From contig NZ_LJPW01000042.1 of NCBI RefSeq assembly GCF_001400735.1, positions 1 to 64,000 on the forward strand: a DNA stretch of 64,000 bases. The letters run 5' to 3'. A model generated the notes under the pieces. The model saw only the letters and a program-made list of their open reading frames with translations, did not search any database and was not told the DNA's origin. The DNA is from Pseudomonas caricapapayae (GTDB taxonomy: Bacteria > Pseudomonadota > Gammaproteobacteria > Pseudomonadales > Pseudomonadaceae). Positions 56,369 to 64,000 of the stretch are shown in pieces (position 1 is the first letter of the stretch; each line of letters opens with the position of its first letter). The position numbers and the translations under genes are program-made.

Positions 56369-58201
56369 ATGAGTGCGTTGCCCCAAAGCGCCCGGCCGCC
56401 GCTTTATAAAGCGCTGGCTGACTATAAGAGCGCGTTGACTGGTGTCGGTTGTTTTACCGCGCTGATCAACGTGTTGATGCTCGCTCCATCGATTTACATG
56501 TTGCAAGTCTATGACCGTGTACTGACGTCGCAGAACCAGACTACTCTGGCCATGCTGACGCTGATGGTGGTCGGGTTCTTTGCGTTTATCGGCCTGCTGG
56601 AGATGGTCCGCAGCTTTGTGGTGATCCGCATCGGCAGCGAGCTGGAGAGGCGTTTCAATCTGCGCGTATATCAGGCTGCGTTCGAGAGCAACCTGCACGC
56701 CGGACAGCGTCAGGCTGGACAGGCGCTGGGTGACCTGACCTTTATCCGCCAGTTTCTCACCGGGCCGGCGTTGTTCGCGTTCTTCGACGCCCCGTGGTTT
56801 CCTATCTACCTGGCGGTGATCTTTCTTTTCGACCCTTGGCTTGGAGTGCTGGCCAGCGTGGGGACGGTGTTGCTGGTTGGGCTGGCCTGCCTCAACGAAT
56901 GGTTGACCCGCAAACCGCTGGCCGAAGCCAGCGGTTACTCGCAGCAGTCTGCGCAATTGGCGACCCGGCACCTGCAACAGGCCGAGGCGATCCAGGCGAT
57001 GGGCATGCTCGAAGTGTTGCGGCGTCGCTGGTTTCATGTGCATGGACGCTTTCTGGCCTTGCAAAACCGTGCCAGTGACACTGGAGCGGTGATCAGTTCG
57101 ATCAGCAAGGCCCTGCGTCTGTGCCTGCAGTCGCTGGTGCTGGGCTTGGGCGCACTGCTGGTGATAAACGGAGACATGACCGCAGGTATGATGATCGCTG
57201 GTTCGATCCTTATGGGGCGTGTACTCAGCCCCATCGACCAACTAATCGCAGTCTGGAAACAATGGAGTTCTGCACGCCTTGCTTACGGGCGTCTGGACCA
57301 ATTACTCAATACCTACGCCGAGCCTGCGCCGCGCATGCCACTGCCGGCACCGCTTGGTCAGATCAGCGCAGAACAGGTTAGTGCTGCGCCTCCGGGCAAA
57401 ACGTCGCCGACGATTCAGCAAGTGAGCTTTCAGTTGCAAGCCGGTGAAGTGCTCGGCGTGCTGGGAGCATCCGGTTCCGGCAAGTCTACCCTGGCACGCG
57501 TGCTGGTCGGCGTCTGGCCAGTGCTGGGCGGAACGGTACGTCTGGACGGGGCCGACATGCATCGCTGGGACCGCGAGGCGCTGGGCCCCTATATTGGTTA
57601 TCTGCCGCAGGATATCGAGCTGTTCGGTGGCACCGTGGCAGAAAACATCGCTCGTTTTAGCGAGGGCGACGCAAGCGCTGTGGTTGCTGCCGCGCAACTG
57701 GCGGGCGTACACGAATTGATTCTGCGCCTGCCGCAGGGCTACGACACGCGGCTGGGCGACGATGGTGCCGGCTTGTCCGGTGGTCAGAAACAGCGCGTCG
57801 CGTTGGCCCGAGCGCTGTATGGCAATCCGCGACTGGTAGTGCTTGATGAGCCCAATTCCAATCTGGACGCCGCGGGCGAAGCGGCCCTGACTCAGGCGAT
57901 CGCTAAGCTCAAGACCCGCGGCTGTACCGTCGTGCTCGTCACTCACCGCACTCAGTCGTTGAACCAGACCGATCGTCTGCTGGTGCTGAGCGAAGGTCGC
58001 ATGCAGGCATTCGGCGCCACGGCTCAGGTGTTGCAAGCCTTGTCGGGACAGGCATCGTCCGCGCAAGCACCGCAAGCACCGCAAGCACCGCAAGCACCGC
58101 AAGCACCGCAAGCGCACCCTCAATCGCAATCTCGCCCCGCACCTGCCGGGCTTTCCATGAGCCGTCAGTACGGCACGCAAAACAGGCAGTCCGACGTATG
58201 A
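56369..58201 (+). CDS. aprD: Type I secretion ABC transporter AprD
   Basis: The inner-membrane ATPase of the AprDEF exporter. The 610-residue product has a membrane domain (about 25-330, six helices) and a nucleotide-binding domain with Walker A GASGSGKST (366-374), signature LSGGQKQR (469-476) and Walker B LVVLDEP. There is no N-terminal C39 peptidase-like domain, as in other PrtD proteins. The C-terminal tail (about 560-610) is Ala/Pro/Gln-rich, from a 9-bp tandem repeat. I start at ATG 56369 (AAGGAAC upstream). Its stop overlaps aprE (ATGA). Confidence 0.96.
   Translation: MSALPQSARPPLYKALADYKSALTGVGCFTALINVLMLAPSIYMLQVYDRVLTSQNQTTLAMLTLMVVGFFAFIGLLEMVRSFVVIRIGSELERRFNLRVYQAAFESNLHAGQRQAGQALGDLTFIRQFLTGPALFAFFDAPWFPIYLAVIFLFDPWLGVLASVGTVLLVGLACLNEWLTRKPLAEASGYSQQSAQLATRHLQQAEAIQAMGMLEVLRRRWFHVHGRFLALQNRASDTGAVISSISKALRLCLQSLVLGLGALLVINGDMTAGMMIAGSILMGRVLSPIDQLIAVWKQWSSARLAYGRLDQLLNTYAEPAPRMPLPAPLGQISAEQVSAAPPGKTSPTIQQVSFQLQAGEVLGVLGASGSGKSTLARVLVGVWPVLGGTVRLDGADMHRWDREALGPYIGYLPQDIELFGGTVAENIARFSEGDASAVVAAAQLAGVHELILRLPQGYDTRLGDDGAGLSGGQKQRVALARALYGNPRLVVLDEPNSNLDAAGEAALTQAIAKLKTRGCTVVLVTHRTQSLNQTDRLLVLSEGRMQAFGATAQVLQALSGQASSAQAPQAPQAPQAPQAPQAHPQSQSRPAPAGLSMSRQYGTQNRQSDV
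58063..58107 (+). repeat. 9-bp tandem repeat in the aprD 3' end
   Basis: Five perfect copies of GCAAGCACC, followed by a partial sixth (GCAAGC). Read in the aprD frame they encode repeated Gln-Ala-Pro. Being a multiple of three, changes in copy number keep the reading frame. The repeat lies in the dispensable-looking C-terminal tail. Confidence 0.95.
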
Positions 58202-59535
58202 GTACTTCCCTCGACAAGCATTACGCCGTGCCGGGCAAAGAGCGCGGTGTGCAGTTCTTCGTCCGCGCTGGCTGGATTCTCATGCTGGCCGGAGCGGGCA
58301 GCTTCTTTTTATGGGCCAGCCTGGCCCCTCTGGACCAGGGCATTGCGGTACAGGGCACGGTCGTGGTTTCGGGCAAGCGCAAGGCCGTGCAGTCGCTGGA
58401 TGGCGGCGTTGTGAGCAAAATTCTCGTCAGTGAAGGCCAGTGGGTAAAGGAGGGTGAGCCACTGTTTCGTCTTGATCAGACTCAGGTCGAAGCCGATGTG
58501 CAATCGCTGCGTGCCCAGTATCGAATGGCCTGGGCCAGCCTGGCACGCTGGCAGAGTGAGCGTGACAACTTGGATGAGGTGCGCTTTCCGGCAGAACTGA
58601 TTGCGGCCGGGCAGGGGCAGGATCCCGACCCACGGCTGGCGCTGGTGCTTGAAGGGCAACGCCAGTTGTTCAGCAGCCGACGCCAGGCTCTGGCGCGTGA
58701 GCAGTCCGGCTTGCAAGCGAGCATCGAGGGTGCGGGACTGCAGCTGGCCGGCATGCGCCGCGCTCGTTCGGACTTACTCGCCCAGGCCGACTCGTTGCGT
58801 CAACAACTGAGTAATCTGCAGCCTCTGGCGCAGAACGGTTTCATTCCGGGCAATCGCCTGCTGGAGTTTCAACGCCAGCTTTCTCAGGTGCAGCAAAGCC
58901 TGGCGCAGAACGCAGGCGAAACCGGACGGATAGAGCAGGGTATCGTCGAATCGCGGTTGCGCCTTCAGCAGCAGCGCGAGGAATATCAGAAAGAAGTGCG
59001 CAGCCAATGGGCCGATGCTCAGGTCAAGACGCTTACCCTTGAACAGCAGCTGGCCTCGGCCGGTTTCAGCCTGCAACACAGCGCAATCCTTGCGCCTGCC
59101 GATGGCATCGCCGTCAACCTGGGTGTGCACACCGAAGGCGCAGTAGTGCGGGCCGGTGAAACCCTGCTTGAAATCGTACCGCAAGGCACGCGGCTGGAAG
59201 TCGAGGGCCGGCTGCCCGTGCAACTGATCGACAAGGTCGCCAGCCACCTGCCGGTGGACATCCTCTTTACCGCGTTCAATCAGAGCCGCACGCCACGGGT
59301 TTCCGGTGAAGTGAGCCTGGTTTCTGCTGATCAGATGCAGGATGAGAAAACCGGTCAGCCGTATTACGTGCTACGCACTTCAGTGGGCGATGCGGCGCTG
59401 GAAAAACTCCAGGGTCTGGTCATCAAGCCGGGCATGCCCGCTGAAATGTTTGTGCGCACCGGCGAACGCTCACTGCTCAATTATCTGTTCAAACCTTTGC
59501 TGGACCGTGCCGGCTCCGCGTTGACGGAGGAATAG
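58198..59535 (+). CDS. aprE: Type I secretion membrane fusion protein AprE
   Basis: The periplasmic adaptor that joins AprD to AprF. The 445-residue HlyD-family protein has a short cytoplasmic N terminus, one membrane helix (about 23-44), the lipoyl half-motif VSGKRKAVQSLDGGVVSKIL, a long coiled coil (about 95-290) and a beta-barrel end with DGIAVNLGVHTEGAVV and KPGMPAEMFVRTGERSLLNYL split across the C terminus. It overlaps aprD by four bases and is one base before aprF. Confidence 0.95.
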   Translation: MSTSLDKHYAVPGKERGVQFFVRAGWILMLAGAGSFFLWASLAPLDQGIAVQGTVVVSGKRKAVQSLDGGVVSKILVSEGQWVKEGEPLFRLDQTQVEADVQSLRAQYRMAWASLARWQSERDNLDEVRFPAELIAAGQGQDPDPRLALVLEGQRQLFSSRRQALAREQSGLQASIEGAGLQLAGMRRARSDLLAQADSLRQQLSNLQPLAQNGFIPGNRLLEFQRQLSQVQQSLAQNAGETGRIEQGIVESRLRLQQQREEYQKEVRSQWADAQVKTLTLEQQLASAGFSLQHSAILAPADGIAVNLGVHTEGAVVRAGETLLEIVPQGTRLEVEGRLPVQLIDKVASHLPVDILFTAFNQSRTPRVSGEVSLVSADQMQDEKTGQPYYVLRTSVGDAALEKLQGLVIKPGMPAEMFVRTGERSLLNYLFKPLLDRAGSALTEE

Positions 59536-59536
59536 G

Positions 59537-60886
59537 ATGTCTCGTCATCCCCTGAAAGCCGCGTTGCTGACGGCCATCCTGCTGGGCACTGCTTCATTGA
59601 CTCATGCCATGGGCCCGTTTCAGGTCTATGAGCTGGCGCTTCGCAACGACCCAACTTACCTGGGCGCGCTCAAGGAGCGCGATGCGGGTCTGGAAAACCG
59701 GGTCATTGGTCGTGCAGGCTTGTTGCCGCGTGTTTCATACAGCTACAACAAAGGGCGCAACGACTCCAAGGCCACCCTCAAAGGCGGCCGTGAAGACACC
59801 ACGGACCATCGCCACTACAACAGCTTTGGTTCAAGCCTGACGATTCAGCAGCCGCTGATCGATTACGAGGCCTACGCCAACTACCGCAAGGGCCTGGCTC
59901 AGGCGCTGTTTGCCGACGAGACCTTTCGTAGCAAGAGTCAGGAATTGCTGGTGCGGGTTCTGACTCTTTACACCCAGGCACTGTTCGCACAGGACCAGAT
60001 CAATATCGCCCGCGCCAAACAGCAGGCGTTCGAACGTCAGTTTGCGCAGAACCGGCAGATGTTCCAGCAGGGCGAAGGTACGCGTACCGACATTCTCGAA
60101 GCAGAGTCGCGCAACGAGCTGGCGATTGCCGAGCAGATTGAAGCCAGCGATGAGCAGGACGCCGCCTTGCGTGAGCTGGCGGCGTTGCTGGGGGAACCGG
60201 GCATCGATGTTGCGCAGTTGGAGCCGTTGAGGGACAGCTTTCAGGCGCTGGTGCTGGCACCTTCCAGTTTCACCGAATGGCATGCGCTGGCTATGGCCAA
60301 TAGTCCGATCCTCGCGTCGCAGCGTCAGGCACTGGAAGTGGCACGGTATGAAGTGGAACGCAACCGCGCCGGGCATCTGCCGACAGTGAATGCCTACGCG
60401 AGCATTCGCCAGAATGAGTCGGACAGCGGCAATACCTACAACCAGCGTTACGACACCAATACGGTGGGCATCGAGCTCAGTCTTCCCCTGTACGCCGGGG
60501 GCGGCACCAGCGCCTCGGTGCGCCAGGCCAACAGCAAGCGGGAGCAGGCGGAATACGAGCTGGAGGGCAAGACCCGTGAGACCCTGATCGAGCTGCGTCG
60601 CCAGTTCAATGCCTGTGCTTCCGGGGTGAGCAAATTGCGTGCTTACCAGAAAGCACTGGTCTCGGCGCAGGCACTGGTCGAGTCGACGCGCCAGAGCATT
60701 CTCGGTGGCGAGCGTATCAATCTGGATGCCCTCAACGCCGAACAGCAGCTTTACAGCACTCGCCGCGATCTGGCGAAAGCCCGCTATGACTATTTGATGG
60801 CCTGGATAAAGCTGCATTACTACGCCGGTACGTTGCGCGACACCGACCTGGCGCGCATCGACGAAGCTTTCGTGCTGGCGCACTGA
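59537..60886 (+). CDS. aprF: Type I secretion outer-membrane channel AprF (TolC family)
   Basis: The outer-membrane pore of the protease exporter. The 449-residue TolC-like protein has a signal peptide (1-24, ending THA), two internally repeated halves with the FQVYELALRNDPTYLGAL helix, QGEGTRTDILEAESR and GGERINLDALNAEQQLYSTRRDL, typical of the periplasmic alpha-barrel. GGAGG lies seven bases before the ATG. It ends the apr operon; a convergent gene follows after 23 bases, with no obvious terminator between them. Confidence 0.95.
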   Translation: MSRHPLKAALLTAILLGTASLTHAMGPFQVYELALRNDPTYLGALKERDAGLENRVIGRAGLLPRVSYSYNKGRNDSKATLKGGREDTTDHRHYNSFGSSLTIQQPLIDYEAYANYRKGLAQALFADETFRSKSQELLVRVLTLYTQALFAQDQINIARAKQQAFERQFAQNRQMFQQGEGTRTDILEAESRNELAIAEQIEASDEQDAALRELAALLGEPGIDVAQLEPLRDSFQALVLAPSSFTEWHALAMANSPILASQRQALEVARYEVERNRAGHLPTVNAYASIRQNESDSGNTYNQRYDTNTVGIELSLPLYAGGGTSASVRQANSKREQAEYELEGKTRETLIELRRQFNACASGVSKLRAYQKALVSAQALVESTRQSILGGERINLDALNAEQQLYSTRRDLAKARYDYLMAWIKLHYYAGTLRDTDLARIDEAFVLAH

Positions 60887-60909
60887 CGGCGGCGATCAGG
60901 TCTGCGTAA

Positions 60910-62085
60910 TCAGGAAGCAGCGTTGAAGCGTGCCAGTGAGAAGGCTGAAAGGTCTGCATCGCTCGTGCCGTGAATACAGCGTTGCGCCAGGGCCAGCCCG
61001 ATCCCTGCCGAGTGCTTGAAGCCGTGGCCGGAGCACGCCGACACGACGGTCACGTTTTTCAACTGCGGGTGTTCATCGATGATGAAGTGGTAATCCGGCG
61101 TGACGGTGTAAGCGCAGACCGAAGACTTGACCACGTTCGGCGTAAGTCCGGCAATCTTGCCTTGCACCTGGGTTCTGAACATGTCCTGTTCTTCCCTTGC
61201 AGTAATGACACGGTTCAGTGTGTCGGGCATCGACGCCTCGATGTACTGCTCGGTCGCCACTTTCATGCTGTTTTCGCCGGGCAGGGGCGGAAAACCGTAG
61301 TTTACGTCGGCATCACCCGGTCCATGACTCATGATGAAGCTGGGTGAGCCTGGAGCAAACACTGCGCCTTGCTGCAGCTCGAACCAGAACAGCTTTTGCC
61401 GACAGACTCTCAACAGGTCACTGAACGGTGCACCCAATAGCTCGGCCGACCACATACCAGCGCTGACCACTACCTTGTCGGCGACGATCGTGCCTTTGTC
61501 GGTGGTGATGCGTACCCGATCGCCGTCCGACTGTAATTGCACGACAGTCTCATGGCTCAGCAGCTTTGCGCCATGTTGCTTTGCAAGTCGCAGTTGCACT
61601 GCGATGCAGCGTTCAGGCCGAACAAAACCGCCTTCTGGCTCAAAGTAGCCAATGGCGGTGTCCAGAACCGGGGCGAATTGGGGAAAACGCTCGCGAATGG
61701 CTTCAGCCGCCAAGACTTCATGTTTCACACCATAGGCGCGGGCCAGCGCGATGGTTTTGTGGGTGAAATCTTCAACGTCCGCAGCGTCATGACTCGGGCT
61801 GGAGGTCATCACCAGTACACCGCACTGCTCGAACAGCGATTCGCCGCTCAGCGCCTCGAGTTCACGCCAGATGCGGTGCGAGCTGCGCACCAGCGGCAGG
61901 TATTGAGGGCCTTCTCCTACGGACAGACGAGTGATGCGCGTGTCGCCATGACTGGAGCCGAACGTGTGTGGCGGGTCGTGGCGGTCGATACCGATCACGT
62001 CTACGCCTGATCTGGCCAGTTGATAGACAGTGGCAGCGCCCATCGCACCCAGGCCAAGCACGGCCACTTCACAACGTTGTTCCAT
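60910..62085 (-). CDS. solA: N-methyl-L-amino-acid oxidase (SolA / monomeric sarcosine oxidase family)
   Basis: A 391-residue flavoprotein that would demethylate an N-methyl amino acid (N-methyltryptophan for SolA, sarcosine for MSOX) with formation of H2O2. The dinucleotide loop VAVLGLGAMGAATVYQLA is at 8-25, the covalent-flavin cysteine candidate is Cys324 in SSVCAYT, and the substrate-side region YTVTPDYHFIIDEHP follows. The C terminus has CSGHGFKHSAGIG. It is convergent with aprF. The choice between N-methyltryptophan and sarcosine cannot be made from sequence alone. No glycine-cleavage or tetrahydrofolate genes are adjacent. Confidence 0.85.
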   Translation of the reverse strand: MEQRCEVAVLGLGAMGAATVYQLARSGVDVIGIDRHDPPHTFGSSHGDTRITRLSVGEGPQYLPLVRSSHRIWRELEALSGESLFEQCGVLVMTSSPSHDAADVEDFTHKTIALARAYGVKHEVLAAEAIRERFPQFAPVLDTAIGYFEPEGGFVRPERCIAVQLRLAKQHGAKLLSHETVVQLQSDGDRVRITTDKGTIVADKVVVSAGMWSAELLGAPFSDLLRVCRQKLFWFELQQGAVFAPGSPSFIMSHGPGDADVNYGFPPLPGENSMKVATEQYIEASMPDTLNRVITAREEQDMFRTQVQGKIAGLTPNVVKSSVCAYTVTPDYHFIIDEHPQLKNVTVVSACSGHGFKHSAGIGLALAQRCIHGTSDADLSAFSLARFNAAS

Positions 62086-62457
62086 TTGCGCCTTGCCTCG
62101 AAAAATCGGTTATTTGACGCTCGACAGCCGGTCGAAACAACGACCAATGCTGCATAAGGTTATACCGGGCTGCGGTTGTGGCCACTACAAGTGCCATCAA
62201 GTGCGAAGGTGAGTGTATCCGTCAAAAATTTACGCTTGCACTGCTCCGGGTTTTTAAGGTTCGAAATTGATGAAAAGTTGTCCACGGAAATCGTGGGTAT
62301 GTCTGTGGGTAACTTTTTGAAACCCTTGTTACACGTGGCTTACAGCTGTGTGGTTATTTTATGAACAGCCCGGGTTTTGCACTTCTATGGTGCTGTCACC
62401 TGGACGTAAATCAGGTCCGCAGTAAGCGATTTCAGGCACAAAAGAGAAAAATTTTTT
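62086..62457. other. solA upstream region, AT-rich, no gene
   Basis: There is no supported coding sequence in 372 bases. It contains three DnaA-box-like nonamers within 35 bases: TTGTCCACG at 62278 (plus strand) and, on the minus strand, ATACCCACG (62300-62292) and TTACCCACA (62312-62304). A 5-5-5 inverted repeat CCACG/CGTGG spans 62282-62296. These may be a regulator site for solA rather than DnaA boxes. Confidence 0.35.
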
Positions 62458-62490
62458 CAAAAAAAAGCGCGACCCTTAAGAGGTCGCGCT
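62458..62490 (-). terminator. Terminator of the dioxovalerate dehydrogenase gene
   Basis: On the minus strand the 9-bp stem AGCGCGACC/GGTCGCGCT with a seven-base loop is followed by eight T. It starts 28 bases after the stop of the dehydrogenase. Confidence 0.92.
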
Positions 62491-62518
62491 GCTTTGTTTT
62501 TGAGTCGACCGGTTGTCG

Positions 62519-64000
62519 TTACACGAGAGGCTGATCGCTCCATTCACCGTTGACCAGACGACGCAGGCCCAGCGGGTTGGCATTCTGCAGGGCAGGCGGC
62601 AACTGGCTATCGGCAAGGTTCTGATAGCAGACAGGGCGCAGGAAGCGATCAATGGCCAAGGTGCCCACCGACGTGCCACGTGCATCCGAGGTTGCCGGGT
62701 ATGGGCCGCCATGGACCATGGCTTCACAGACCTCGACGCCGGTCGGGTAGCCATTGAACAGAATACGGCCGACTTTCTCTTCCAGTATCGGTTGCAGCCA
62801 GCTGTACTGGCTCAGGTCTGCAGGTTCGCCGATCACGGTCGCGGTCAACTGACCACGCAAGGCTTGCAGCGCGTCTTTCAACTGAGCATCGTCAGCGACC
62901 TCAATGACCAGGGTGGTCGGACCGAAGACTTCTTCCTGCAATAACTGGTCGCCATTCAACAGCAGGCTGACGTCAGCCTTGAACAACTGCGCCTGAGCCT
63001 GCTTGCCTTCTTGCGGCTTACCGGCCAGGTGCGTTACGCCCGAATGCGAGAGCAAATGCTCGACGCCTTTGCTGTAGCTGCGCAGGCCACCGGCATTCAG
63101 CATGGTTTGTGGTGCCTGGCTGCCCATTTGTTCGGTCAGTTGCTCGACAAACGTCGAGAACGCCGGAGAGCGCAGGCCAATGACCACACCTGGGTTGGTG
63201 CAGAACTGACCGGCACCCATCACCACCGAACCGGCGAGCTCTTTGGCCACGGTTTCGCTGCGTGCCTGCAAGGCGCCGGGCAGTATCACCACCGGGTTGA
63301 TGCTGGACATCTCGGCAAACACTGGAATGGGCTGCGCACGCTCGGCGGCCATTTTGCACAGGGCATTGCCGCCGTTCAGTGAGCCGGTGAAACCGACGGC
63401 CTGGATAGCCGGGTGCTTGACCAGACCTTCGCCAACGCCGTTGCCGAAAATCATGTTGAATACGCCTTTCGGCATCTGAGTACGTTCGGCGGCGCGGATG
63501 ATTGCGCTGGCGACCAGATCGGCAGTTGCCATGTGGCCACTGTGCGCCTTGAACACCACCGGGCAACCGGCAGCCAGTGCCGCTGCGGTATCACCGCCGG
63601 CGGTAGAGAATGCCAACGGGAAGTTGCTCGCGCCGAACACGGCTACCGGGCCCACTCCGATGCGGTACTGGCGCAGGTCGACGCGTGGCAACGGCTTGCG
63701 GTCCGGCAGGGCCAGGTCAATGCGGGCACCGACGAAATCACCGCGACGCAGTACCTTGGAAAACAGACGCATCTGGCCGCTGGTGCGCCCGCGTTCACCT
63801 TGAATACGCGCTTGAGGCAAAGCGGTTTCCTGGCAGACGATGGCGACGAAATCATCACCCAGTTGATCCAGCTCATCGGCAATGGCGTCGAGGAAGTCAG
63901 CGCGGCGGGCCGGGCTCAGTTGACGGAATTCAGGAAAGGCGGCCTTGGCGGCCAGTGCGGCAGCGTCGATTTCGCCGTCGGTGGCCTGATGGAAGCTGTA
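62519..64000 (-). CDS. 2,5-dioxovalerate (alpha-ketoglutarate semialdehyde) dehydrogenase, 5'-partial
   Basis: An NAD(P)-dependent aldehyde dehydrogenase that would oxidise 2-oxoglutarate semialdehyde to 2-oxoglutarate, the last step of D-glucarate, galactarate, L-arabinose or hydroxyproline breakdown. The frame is open to the window edge: 493 residues are visible, from YSFHQATDGEID onward, and roughly 30 are missing compared with the usual ~525. Visible parts: cofactor strand VGPVAVFGASNFPLAFS, GFTGSLNGG, the catalytic Glu in FAEMSSINPVV and the nucleophilic Cys in GAGQFCTNPG (codon 63202-63200). A TTG at 63820 is internal, not a start. The true start and any upstream sugar-acid genes lie outside. 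Confidence 0.88.
   Translation of the reverse strand, partial: YSFHQATDGEIDAAALAAKAAFPEFRQLSPARRADFLDAIADELDQLGDDFVAIVCQETALPQARIQGERGRTSGQMRLFSKVLRRGDFVGARIDLALPDRKPLPRVDLRQYRIGVGPVAVFGASNFPLAFSTAGGDTAAALAAGCPVVFKAHSGHMATADLVASAIIRAAERTQMPKGVFNMIFGNGVGEGLVKHPAIQAVGFTGSLNGGNALCKMAAERAQPIPVFAEMSSINPVVILPGALQARSETVAKELAGSVVMGAGQFCTNPGVVIGLRSPAFSTFVEQLTEQMGSQAPQTMLNAGGLRSYSKGVEHLLSHSGVTHLAGKPQEGKQAQAQLFKADVSLLLNGDQLLQEEVFGPTTLVIEVADDAQLKDALQALRGQLTATVIGEPADLSQYSWLQPILEEKVGRILFNGYPTGVEVCEAMVHGGPYPATSDARGTSVGTLAIDRFLRPVCYQNLADSQLPPALQNANPLGLRRLVNGEWSDQPLV

Noticed and set aside
58063..58113. CRISPR-like array
   Set aside because: The 9-bp units are directly adjacent, without spacers, and inside a coding frame. 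It is a tandem repeat, not a CRISPR array.
63818..63820. TTG at 63820 as the start of the last dehydrogenase
   Set aside because: The reading frame continues to the window edge with a sensible aldehyde-dehydrogenase N-terminal region (such as FPEFRQLSPARRADFLDAI), so the TTG is an internal Leu codon and the gene is 5'-truncated by the window.

Overview
This 64 kb window is chromosomal DNA of a fluorescent-type Pseudomonas, most likely the P. syringae group. The identification is from memory of gene order and protein sequence, not from a search. Supporting signs are a complete 13-gene nuo operon with a nuoC-nuoD fusion, isocitrate lyase beside it, monomeric NADP isocitrate dehydrogenase next to cspD-clpS-clpA, an aprA-inh-aprDEF alkaline protease cluster, and Pseudomonas-like GC content and codon use. 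Nearly all of it reads as core genome. No prophage, insertion sequence, CRISPR array or toxin/effector island was seen.

Layout: (1) 1-6300: queD (6-carboxytetrahydropterin synthase), then a forward block of two PepSY-domain periplasmic proteins, an OmpR-type response regulator, its histidine kinase, a Cache-domain chemoreceptor and an AI-2E-family permease. (2) 6593-21544: nuoN to nuoA, all on the minus strand, encoding respiratory complex I, with a Fur-like palindrome 255 bp upstream of nuoA. (3) 22008-30193: aceA, a secretin-N-domain periplasmic protein, a GNAT acetyltransferase with the ribosomal-protein hydroxylase RoxA, then purB, hflD, mnmA and nudJ in the order known from enterobacteria. 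(4) 30346-38196: idh, cspD, clpS, clpA, infA, bpt and aat; this brings together the N-degron transferases (Bpt, Aat), the adaptor (ClpS) and the unfoldase (ClpA). (5) 38667-46179: a compact forward run ftsK-lolA-rarA-crcB-serS-cysG covering chromosome segregation, lipoprotein sorting, replication repair, fluoride export, serine charging and siroheme synthesis. (6) 46229-49721: yqjG, ybiB and the tusDCB-tusE sulfur relay for tRNA 2-thiolation. MnmA at 28556-29686 is the final acceptor of that relay, so most of the pathway is in this window. (7) 49956-52946: an accessory-looking trio (MHS-family carboxylate symporter, orphan ModA-like binding protein, LysR regulator) between tusD and tRNA-Ser(TGA)/yccA. 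(8) 54417-60886: serralysin AprA, its inhibitor and its type I secretion system. (9) 60910-64000: a SolA-like N-methyl amino-acid oxidase and a 2,5-dioxovalerate (alpha-ketoglutarate semialdehyde) dehydrogenase that runs off the window end.

I found no convincing wholly new system. The most useful second looks are regulatory or structural: the Fur-like operator before nuo, a perfect 12-bp-stem hairpin between aprA and inh, paired hairpins in the aprA leader, a 9-bp in-frame tandem repeat at the aprD 3' end, the inserted transporter/binding-protein/LysR cassette, and two gene-free gaps where P. aeruginosa PAO1 carries icd and trxB.
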